Positions 8,022 to 12,908 of a stretch of DNA of 12,908 nucleotides are shown here, in pieces; position 1 is the first letter of the stretch; each line of letters opens with the position of its first letter. Position numbers and translations under genes: made by a program. The notes under the pieces are model-generated. The model did no database searches, was not told where the DNA came from, and saw only the letters and a list, made by a program, of their open reading frames with translations. This DNA comes from Alphaproteobacteria bacterium (GTDB taxonomy: Bacteria; Pseudomonadota; Alphaproteobacteria; Acetobacterales; Acetobacteraceae), in assembly GCA_013298245.1 (NCBI GenBank), contig JAAFHD010000056.1, positions 1 to 12,908 of the forward strand. The letters run 5' to 3'.

Positions 8022-8142
8022 CCTTGTGAAAGGAAACTTTCGTTAGGGGACACACAAAGAAAATTTCTGAGTCATTTTTTTCATAAGTCGCGTTGATGCG
8101 CCAGCCTTGTCTCGCCGCTGTCGTCATGAGCTTGGGTCCGGC
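8022..8142. promoter_or_regulatory. A/T-rich intergenic gap upstream of the Fic gene, candidate promoter region
   Basis: This 121-base gap lies between the end of the recombinase operon and the Fic start. Bases about 8042-8100 are clearly A/T-rich in an otherwise GC-rich window, including a run of seven T on the plus strand near 8075-8082. That fits a promoter reading leftwards into the Fic gene. On the minus strand TTATGA and TTTTCT stand about 17 bases apart, a poor -35/-10 match, so the exact promoter is not assigned. No convincing intrinsic terminator for the recombinase operon is visible: the only stem found has 5 base pairs (TGAGC/GCTCA) and no U-tract. Confidence 0.35.
8028..8041. repeat. 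Short inverted repeat GAAAG-GAAA-CTTTC just upstream of the Fic start codon
   Basis: The plus strand reads GAAAGGAAACTTTC: 5-base arms around a 4-base centre, 6 bases upstream of the Fic ATG on the minus strand. The overlapping GAAACTTTC is also a 4-base dyad around one base. The position fits an operator or a leader hairpin over the ribosome-binding region, perhaps read by the C-terminal winged helix of the Fic protein. With such short arms it could also be chance. Confidence 0.35.
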
Positions 8143-8535
8143 TCAGGGCCTGTTTGCGCCGAAGGTGTTGCGTTGGGCATCCCAAACAACCGTCACCCGC
8201 CCGGCCAGCACGGCGCAGCTCAGGCCGTCCGGCTGCCGTCCATCCAGGATGGCCGACACGATATCTGGCGCCAGGAGGGTCAGGCGGAGGAGGCTGCCCA
8301 GGTAGCCACGCTCGATCCGCTCCGCCGTGGCCATTTCGCTGATCGACGCATAACGGCCGTCATCCAGCATGCGCTGATATCGGAATGCCCGTGCCAACGC
8401 CTTCACGAGCGCCGGATCTGCCCTTGTCGGAATGGCATCCAAACCAGCGCTGCGCGGCGTAACGACCGTCTTCCGTCCTGGCCGCCGGCGAATCCTCAAC
8501 GGCACGCGTACTGTGATGCTGGTCGTGCCCATCAT
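8143..8535 (-). CDS. Recombinase-associated 130-aa HTH-like protein
   Basis: The small basic protein has an Arg-rich N-terminus (RVPLRIRRRPGRK, residues 10-22). It is followed by a helical region LVKALARAFRYQRMLDDGRY (43-62) and a helix-turn-helix-like stretch (SISEMATAERIERGYLGSLL, 64-83) leading to RLTLLAPDIVSAILDGRQP. This pattern, resembling ParB/KorB-type HTH segments, is familiar from small genes next to DUF2924-associated large serine recombinases. They are usually annotated as hypothetical or phage-related. The ATG overlaps the recombinase stop by 4 bases (ATGA; a second in-frame ATG follows immediately), so it is translated with the recombinase. A role as directionality factor, regulator or DNA-binding partner of the recombinase is inference. 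It is the last gene of the operon. Confidence 0.75.
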   Translation of the reverse strand: MMGTTSITVRVPLRIRRRPGRKTVVTPRSAGLDAIPTRADPALVKALARAFRYQRMLDDGRYASISEMATAERIERGYLGSLLRLTLLAPDIVSAILDGRQPDGLSCAVLAGRVTVVWDAQRNTFGANRP

Positions 8536-9884
8536 GCAGCTGCCATCTGCGTGTGCTGCGCCATTGCGCCAAGGTCACGGACCAGCCTAGCCAGGCCATC
8601 GACCCGCATGCGGATGTCGGCGCCGTCGGGTCCTATGACGATGTGCTCCACCAGCGCGTGAACGATCCGTGCCTGCTCCGCCGGGAACAACCCCTCCCAC
8701 AGCGGGTCGAGCCGATGGAGCGCGTCCTGGGTCTCGCCCTCAGTCAGGTCCGGCGCCTCCCTGCGCGCCGCCCGCCAGGTGCCGACCACGATCTCCGGCT
8801 GCCGCAATAGCGCCCGCACCTGATCCACCACCGCCGCCTCGATCTCCGCCGCCGACACCCGGCGCACGATGCTGGTGTCGCCGGCGGCATCGCCCTTCAG
8901 CACGCGCTGCGCCACGTAGTAGCGGTAGAGGCGCCCATTTTTCCGGGCATGCGTCGGCGACAGCGCGCGGCCATCCACCCCAAAGATCATCCCCTTCAGC
9001 AGCGCCGGCGTCTGCGCCCGGTTCTGGTTGGCCCGGACCCGCGGGCTGACCTGGAGGACAGCGTGCGCCCGATCCCAGAGCTCCCGCGGCACGATGCCCT
9101 GGTGCTCGCCGGGATAGACCTGCCCCTTGTGTGCGGCTTCGCCGACATAGGTCCGGTTGTTCAGCAGCTTATAGACGTCGCCCTTGTCGAGCGGCCGGCC
9201 TGCCTTGCTGGTGCCGCCCTCCGCCCGGAGGCGGGCCACCGTCTCGATACCGGACCCGGTCTCGGCGAAGATTTCGAACACGCGGCGCACCCGCGGTGCC
9301 TCATCCTCGTTCACCACCAGCTTCCTGGCGACGACGTCGTGGCCGAGCGGCACCTTGCCGCCCATCCACATGCCTCGTGCACGGGAGGCGGCGAATTTGT
9401 CGCGGATGCGCTCGCCGATGACCTCGCGCTCGAACTGCGCGAACGACAGCAGGATGTTCAGTGTCAGCCGCCCCATGCTGGTCGTCGTGTTGAAGGACTG
9501 CGTGACGGAAACGAAGGTCACGCCATGCGCGTCCATCACCTCCACCAGCTTGGCGAAATCCATCAGGGAGCGTGACAGGCGGTCGATCTTGTAGACCACG
9601 ATCACGTCGACCAGGTCGGCCTGAATGTCGCGCAGCAGCCGCTGCAGCGCCGGCCGCTCCAGCGTGCCGCCGGAGAACCCGCCATCGTCGTAGCGGTCGC
9701 GCACCAGCACCCAGCCCTCAGCGCGCTGGCTGGTGATATAGGCCTCGCAGGCGTCACGCTGGGCGTCGAGGGTGTTGAACTCCTTCTCCAGCCCCTCGTC
9801 CGTGGATTTCCGTGTATAGACAGCGCAGCGGAGCTTCTTCGTGGTGGCCGGCATGGTTGGCTCGATGCGGGCGCGCCGGGTCAT
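8532..9884 (-). CDS. Large serine recombinase (resolvase/invertase N-terminal domain)
   Basis: This is a site-specific DNA recombinase of the serine family, probably the integrase of a mobile element. The 450-aa protein has the catalytic signature VYTRKSTDEG (residues 22-31, nucleophile Ser27), the GGFSGGTLERPAL stretch (68-80), DRLSRS with conserved Arg102 and Arg105, and the FAQFEREVIGERIRDK helix (148-163). A Recombinase domain follows (about 175-285). The position of the usual zinc ribbon (LLKGMIFGVDGRALSPTHAR, 296-315) has no cysteines. The C-terminal region is relatively short, without an obvious long coiled coil. The ATG at 9884 overlaps the DUF2924 stop. MPATTKKLRC at residue 11 is an alternative start, but the coupled ATG is preferred. 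All catalytic residues are present, so the protein is probably active. Confidence 0.95.
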   Translation of the reverse strand: MTRRARIEPTMPATTKKLRCAVYTRKSTDEGLEKEFNTLDAQRDACEAYITSQRAEGWVLVRDRYDDGGFSGGTLERPALQRLLRDIQADLVDVIVVYKIDRLSRSLMDFAKLVEVMDAHGVTFVSVTQSFNTTTSMGRLTLNILLSFAQFEREVIGERIRDKFAASRARGMWMGGKVPLGHDVVARKLVVNEDEAPRVRRVFEIFAETGSGIETVARLRAEGGTSKAGRPLDKGDVYKLLNNRTYVGEAAHKGQVYPGEHQGIVPRELWDRAHAVLQVSPRVRANQNRAQTPALLKGMIFGVDGRALSPTHARKNGRLYRYYVAQRVLKGDAAGDTSIVRRVSAAEIEAAVVDQVRALLRQPEIVVGTWRAARREAPDLTEGETQDALHRLDPLWEGLFPAEQARIVHALVEHIVIGPDGADIRMRVDGLARLVRDLGAMAQHTQMAAA

Positions 9885-10402
9885 GCGTCACCTCGCGCGC
9901 GCAGGCCAAAGAAGGTCCAGCCATTCCACCGCGTGCCAGTGATGTGCCGGGCGATCGCGGAGAGCGACAGATAGGGCCGCCCTTCGAATTCGAAGTCGTG
10001 CTGGCGCACCGTGACCACGTGCTGCACGCCCTGCCATTCCCGGATGAGACGCGTGCCGGCCAGCGGCCGGCTATCCGCGCGGATGCGGCGCAGGACGACG
10101 TTCCCGCCATCCAGTTGCTCACCCAGCGCCACGAGCCGGTCGACGGTCTCCGGCTTCAGCCCACCATAGGCCAGTTCCTGGATACGATACGCCAGGCGGC
10201 TGGTAATGTAGCTCCGGCTGAACGGCGGCGGCTCCTTGCCGAACAACTCCCGCCACTGCTGCTTCAGATCGGCGATCGGCGCGGTGTTCAGCGCAGCCAG
10301 ACGCGGGAGTACCTGCGCCGCAGGAACGGCAGGAAGCGCTGTGGCGGGTGCTCGGTCGCCGCCGGCCAATCGATTGCGACTTGCTGACTTGCCCATAGTC
10401 AT
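9881..10402 (-). CDS. DUF2924 family protein, recombinase partner
   Basis: The 173-aa protein matches the DUF2924 pattern. It has a helical core LNTAPIADLKQQWRELFGKE (38-57), then SYITSRLAYRIQELAYGGL (64-82), and a C-terminal beta-rich part GTRLIREWQGVQHVVTV (116-132) with FEFEGRPYLSLSAIARHITG (137-156) and TRWNGWTFFGL. This family is almost always encoded directly upstream of serine recombinases, as here, with a 4-base overlap onto the recombinase start. Its function is not established to my knowledge; the GRPYLSLSAIAR...ITG..WNG segment looks like a nucleic-acid-binding fold. The frame is open 11 codons further upstream (to 10435), but the ATG at 10402 is chosen because it overlaps the stop of the upstream 65-aa gene (ATGA). 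It is intact. Confidence 0.9.
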   Translation of the reverse strand: MTMGKSASRNRLAGGDRAPATALPAVPAAQVLPRLAALNTAPIADLKQQWRELFGKEPPPFSRSYITSRLAYRIQELAYGGLKPETVDRLVALGEQLDGGNVVLRRIRADSRPLAGTRLIREWQGVQHVVTVRQHDFEFEGRPYLSLSAIARHITGTRWNGWTFFGLRARGDA

Positions 10403-10596
10403 GCCGATGCCCTCCGCTTTCTGGCGGTTCGACACACGCGCTGGTGGGCAGAGAAGTGTAGCGAAACCTGTCCGTCCGACGCCTCGTCGCGGGCGAATTC
10501 CTCAGCGGTGCGGCTACGCAGCCGCACTATGCCGCGTGCCAGGATGTCGCAGATCTCGCGGAGATGTGGAGGCAGGTGCTGATTGACATTTGGCAT
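10399..10596 (-). CDS. 65-aa protein at the head of the recombinase operon
   Basis: The small protein contains LPPHLREICDILARGIVRLR (residues 7-26), then SRTAEEFARDEA and a basic tail RVCRTARKRRASA. Small proteins of this pattern recur in front of DUF2924 in recombinase cassettes, but I know of no function. The frame stays open to 10710, which would give 103 aa. The ATG at 10596 is preferred because the conserved-looking part starts there and the longer form would overlap the divergent gene. A stem-loop (10600-10626) ends 3 bases before this ATG. The stop overlaps the DUF2924 start by 4 bases. The helical N-terminal half and basic C-terminus would suit a DNA-binding or adaptor peptide (inference). 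Confidence 0.7.
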   Translation of the reverse strand: MPNVNQHLPPHLREICDILARGIVRLRSRTAEEFARDEASDGQVSLHFSAHQRVCRTARKRRASA

Positions 10597-10599
10597 GCT

Positions 10600-10626
10600 C
10601 AACCACCACCGATCTGCGGTTGGTTG
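10600..10626. repeat. Imperfect dyad in the divergent intergenic region
   Basis: CAACCA-CC-ACCG (10600-10611) is the reverse complement of CGGTTGGTTG (10617-10626) apart from a 2-base bulge. This gives ten paired positions around a 5-base loop (ATCTG). The dyad lies between the divergent 65-aa gene (start 10596) and the 425-aa gene (start about 10683). As DNA it could be an operator. As minus-strand RNA the hairpin would end 3 bases before the ATG and bury the G-rich stretch (GGTGGTGG), the best ribosome-binding candidate there. Both readings are inference. Confidence 0.6.
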
Positions 10627-10682
10627 CACACCCCAGGCGATATCCATTGCATCCGTCGGCAACCACAGCTTCCATTCCATGG

Positions 10683-11960
10683 ATGTCGATTCACACACCC
10701 ACGAAACCAACGCCCTTGCGGCAGGCCGTTCTGCGGTGTGCGTCGCCGCAGTTGGTCGAGGCGATCCTTGCGGCTGAATGCCGATGCTCGGATGCGGTTC
10801 TGGCCGAGCAAGATCTGATTCGGCTCGGTGATGCAGAGCCGGTGCCCGCGCCCAACCGCACCGCGCTGAAGCCCTTGCTGGAGGCGTGGGAGGCTGTGTT
10901 CAGCGGGTGGCGTAGTGCCATGGCCGCCCAGGGATTCCGAGTGACGGGTTGGCTTGGCCCGGCTCTCTCGGCAACCCAACAGGTCGATATCCCACCGGAG
11001 CACATTGCCACGGGCAAGCCGCAGTTGTTCTCCGGTGAATTGGTGACAGCAGAAGGTCTCTATTCGTTGGTCATGGTGCACTTGCCGAATGACGAGGCAG
11101 AACCGATTCCCCAGCCATTGCCGCTCAAGGATGCGGTGTTGCGCTGGTGCGATCCGGCGCTGGTGGCGGCCGTGCGCGACGCGGAGCGCGCGCGCCTGAA
11201 CCACGAGCTCGATCTGTTCTACCTTCGCTTCGGCAATCGATGGCGCCGACTGACCACACGCAATGAGGCGGCCAAGCCGACGGGAACGTCGTGGATGGCG
11301 GGCGGTACCGACTACTCGGAACTGACCGCGGCGTGGCAGGCGCTCGCGGCCAGTTTCCAATCGACCGTTGCCCATGGGTTCCTTGTCCACGGCACTCAGA
11401 CCAAGCCCACATTGAGCAGCGAGCCAGAGACCATTCCGGCCGCCTGGCTGTCGGATGCGGAGCTTGAAATCGGCCGCAGCGCGATCGCGATTGGCAATTT
11501 CCGCTTCGCTAACGTCACGGTGCTTCGTGCACCGGCAATTCCGATCGGCGCTGCCGACGACGGCACCGAATCCCATAGGGCGCACGCCATGATGCCTGCT
11601 ACCCCCGGCGGCATCCCGCCCATCACAGCCGAAAACTACCGTGACTTGAGCGACGACGAGGTACTGCTGCTGCTGGAGGAACACGCGCGTCGGGTGATCC
11701 GCTCGCCCGATGCCAAGCTCATCGCACCCGGCAAGATCTCCCTGATGCCGATCATCAAACACAAAATGATCGCGCGGGCAGATGACGGCGACATCTTGAC
11801 GAGCCTGGCCGCCGAGAGCCGGTTTCTCGCCCAGTGGATCGCAGACAAGGTCAGCCACCATCAAACCCCCACAGAAGGCACCATCAGCAAGGTGCTGGGG
11901 AAGGACTACGCGATCGAAAAAGCGCGATCCAACGCCGCTTTTCAAAAGTTGAAAGGCTGA
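10683..11960 (+). CDS. Unrecognised 425-aa protein with a tandemly duplicated domain
   Basis: I do not recognise this family. The protein is built from two copies of one domain: about residues 11-135 and 147-283. The copies begin PLRQAVLRCASPQLVEAI and PLKDAVLRWCDPALVAAV. They share an amphipathic helix (LLEAWEAVFSGWRSAMAAQG against LTAAWQALAASFQSTVAHGF), a FRVTG / FLVHG strand, an IPPEHI / IPAAWL segment and a closing beta part. A linker rich in Pro, Gly and Ala follows. The C-terminal region (about 315-425) is helical; WIADKVSHHQTPTEGTISKV (385-404) may be a DNA-binding helix-turn-helix. MSIHTPTKPT is chosen as the start because it directly precedes the first repeat; the frame is open back to 10590, and no good Shine-Dalgarno is visible. 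The protein is divergent from the recombinase operon and 74 bases ahead of a primase-like gene. A replication or regulatory role is only a guess. Confidence 0.75.
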   Translation: MSIHTPTKPTPLRQAVLRCASPQLVEAILAAECRCSDAVLAEQDLIRLGDAEPVPAPNRTALKPLLEAWEAVFSGWRSAMAAQGFRVTGWLGPALSATQQVDIPPEHIATGKPQLFSGELVTAEGLYSLVMVHLPNDEAEPIPQPLPLKDAVLRWCDPALVAAVRDAERARLNHELDLFYLRFGNRWRRLTTRNEAAKPTGTSWMAGGTDYSELTAAWQALAASFQSTVAHGFLVHGTQTKPTLSSEPETIPAAWLSDAELEIGRSAIAIGNFRFANVTVLRAPAIPIGAADDGTESHRAHAMMPATPGGIPPITAENYRDLSDDEVLLLLEEHARRVIRSPDAKLIAPGKISLMPIIKHKMIARADDGDILTSLAAESRFLAQWIADKVSHHQTPTEGTISKVLGKDYAIEKARSNAAFQKLKG

Positions 11961-11980
11961 ATCGCGGCATTGGATCGCGC
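11922..11980. repeat. 17-base inverted repeat straddling the stop codon of the 425-aa gene
   Basis: The left arm GCGCGATCCAACGCCGC (11922-11938) pairs with the right arm GCGGCATTGGATCGCGC (11964-11980) at 16 of 17 positions. The outer 11 bases are perfect. The 25-base spacer holds a second hairpin, TTTCAA-AAG-TTGAAA (11940-11954). The stop codon is at 11958-11960, so the left arm is coding. No T-run follows the right arm, so it is not a standard intrinsic terminator. It could be a transcript-stabilising or attenuating structure, an origin-type cruciform or a recombination site; nothing here decides between these. Confidence 0.85.
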
Positions 11981-12000
11981 CTGAAAAGCCTGCGCTTACT

Positions 12001-12030
12001 GCCGCATCGATGACGCATGCGGGGTGCGGC
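12001..12030 (+). repeat. Alternative short hairpins in the leader of the primase-like gene
   Basis: Two mutually exclusive 6-base-pair stems share the same left arm: CCGCAT (12002-12007) with ATGCGG (12017-12022), and GCCGCA (12001-12006) with TGCGGC (12025-12030). They lie directly before the start codon at 12035 and cover the G-rich stretch that is the only ribosome-binding candidate. They may modulate translation, but 6-base stems in GC-rich DNA can be chance. Confidence 0.3.
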
Positions 12031-12034
12031 AGGC

Positions 12035-12908
12035 ATGGATACCAAGACGACTTCCTGGCCTCTGGCAGATGATGATTGGGGTGCTGGCGCGACTGTTGTC
12101 GCGCAACGCCTGATTGCCGTCACGCTGGGCGATAGTGCAGCCCAACAGCGATGGACGAATGTCCGGAGCCTGCCGTGGCCTGAGCTTGCAGGACTGCTCA
12201 CCACTCACGCGCATGGCCGCAAGGATGGCGCCTGCCTGGTGCCCGCGACCTTCAGGAGCCAGCAGCGACGCAACAAGGACGCCGCGCGCATCGACGTCGT
12301 GCTGCTGGATAGCGACAGCGGCGCGCCGCTTGCTGAAATCCGCCAGGCGATTACCGCACGCGGCTGGTGCGCTGCCGTCGCTTCTACACACAGCCATCTC
12401 GGCAATCAGACCAAAGCCAAGCGCGGTGCCTACGAGGTCTGGTGCCAACAGCAGGGTCTCGATCCCGCCGATGCCGCCTCGCCCGCACGCTTTCTCATCG
12501 ACAGCAGCGGTATGCGACTGGATGTCGCCAGCGGCGCCCATGTTGCCTCGCAAGACAACGAGCAGGTCACCTTCGCTCATCAACCCTGCCCGCGCTTTCG
12601 GATCGCACTCCCCTTGGCCCAGCCGTGGTTGGCAGATGCCTATGACAACCAGCAGATGGCGATCGCTGCTTGGCGTGCCGCCTACACGGCACTCGCCAAG
12701 GCACTTGGACTGCAGCACGACGCGTCCTGCACCGACACCGCGAGGCTTTTCTATTTGCCGCGCTATCCGCTCGGTGGCCCAAAGCCAGAAACAGCCCTGC
12801 TCGATGGCACCTGGGTGGACATCTTCGCGCTGCCGGTCGCCACGGCCGGGAAACCTCCAAAAGCATTGCCCGCGCGCAGCCGTGCAGCGCAGCCGCGCGG
12901 GGGAGATG
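12035..12908 (+). CDS. Primase-polymerase-like protein (archaeo-eukaryotic primase superfamily), N-terminal part, cut by window edge
   Basis: 291 codons are visible and the gene continues past the right edge. Features of the primase-polymerase fold can be read by eye. An acidic DxD motif after a hydrophobic strand (IDVVLLDSDSG, Asp92 and Asp94) is followed by an sxH motif (VASTHSH, Ser117-x-His119). RFRIALPLAQPW (187-198) and a CTDTARLFYLPRYP segment (232-245) come next; this last is common in plasmid and phage primases of this group, and Asp234 may be the third acidic residue. Such proteins prime replication of mobile elements and often carry a C-terminal helicase, which would lie outside the window. 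The start at 12035 (MDTKTTSWPL) is favoured. An in-frame ATG at 12017 is the only other option because a TGA sits at 12011-12013. It follows the 425-aa gene by 74 bases and is probably co-transcribed with it. The family call is by motif only. Confidence 0.75.
   Translation, partial: MDTKTTSWPLADDDWGAGATVVAQRLIAVTLGDSAAQQRWTNVRSLPWPELAGLLTTHAHGRKDGACLVPATFRSQQRRNKDAARIDVVLLDSDSGAPLAEIRQAITARGWCAAVASTHSHLGNQTKAKRGAYEVWCQQQGLDPADAASPARFLIDSSGMRLDVASGAHVASQDNEQVTFAHQPCPRFRIALPLAQPWLADAYDNQQMAIAAWRAAYTALAKALGLQHDASCTDTARLFYLPRYPLGGPKPETALLDGTWVDIFALPVATAGKPPKALPARSRAAQPRGGD

Noticed and set aside
8074..8150. Possible intrinsic terminator of the recombinase operon (T-run near 8075-8082 and a TGAGC/GCTCA stem)
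   Set aside because: The T-run is on the plus strand and so would be an A-run in the minus-strand transcript. The stem has only 5 base pairs and lies far from it.
9752..9884. Possible zinc-ribbon or second catalytic domain hidden by a frameshift in the recombinase
   Set aside because: The recombinase frame is continuous from 9884 to 8532 with all catalytic residues in order. No evidence of a frameshift was found.
10597..10710. A 38-codon upstream extension of the 65-aa gene (103 aa in total)
   Set aside because: It crosses the divergent intergenic region and overlaps the start of the opposite-strand gene. Its Trp-rich sequence is unlike the rest, so the shorter form starting at 10596 is preferred.
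10599..11945. A 448-codon open frame on the minus strand opposite the 425-aa gene
   Set aside because: The plus-strand protein shows a clear internal domain duplication and sensible composition, while the minus-strand translation is Gln/His/Arg-rich without recognisable structure. It would also overlap the start of the recombinase operon's first gene. Some doubt remains because the plus-strand family is unknown.
1..12908. CRISPR array, tRNA or rRNA genes, insertion sequences
   Set aside because: No regularly spaced repeats, tRNA-like cloverleaf regions, rRNA segments or transposase motifs were recognised on either strand.

Overview
The window is GC-rich throughout and packed with genes. It looks like an accessory (genomic-island) region of a GC-rich proteobacterium. 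The serine recombinase / DUF2924 cassette and the overall codon style suggest an alphaproteobacterium, possibly Acetobacteraceae-like, but this is inference and no taxonomic marker gene is present. Every stretch over 300 bases is occupied by a gene. No tRNA, rRNA, CRISPR array or insertion sequence was found.

Layout. Bases 1-6754 (minus strand) hold a type I restriction-modification operon, transcribed right to left: hsdM, a RhuM-family gene, hsdS, a GIY-YIG/DUF4357 gene, and hsdR, which is cut by the left window edge. All four junctions overlap by 4 bases (ATGA or GTGA), so the two accessory genes are built into the operon. A Fic-family gene (6843-8021, same strand) lies 88 bases upstream of hsdM. 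After a 121-base A/T-rich gap comes a second minus-strand operon (8143-10596): a 65-aa protein, a DUF2924 protein, a large serine recombinase and a 130-aa HTH-like protein, again joined by three 4-base overlaps.

The strand switches at about 10597-10682, a short divergent intergenic region with a strong imperfect dyad. To its right, on the plus strand, are a 425-aa protein that I do not recognise, built from two tandem copies of one domain, and the start of a primase-polymerase-like (archaeo-eukaryotic primase superfamily) gene that runs off the right edge. A 17-base inverted repeat (16/17 matching) straddles the stop codon between these two genes.

Interpretation (inference). The recombinase operon and the divergent primase-like gene look like the integration and replication ends of a mobile element. 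The Fic gene and the extended type I R-M operon would be its defence cargo. The least understood parts are the duplicated-domain protein with its neighbouring inverted repeats, and the small proteins co-encoded with the recombinase. Element boundaries and attachment sites could not be identified from this window alone.
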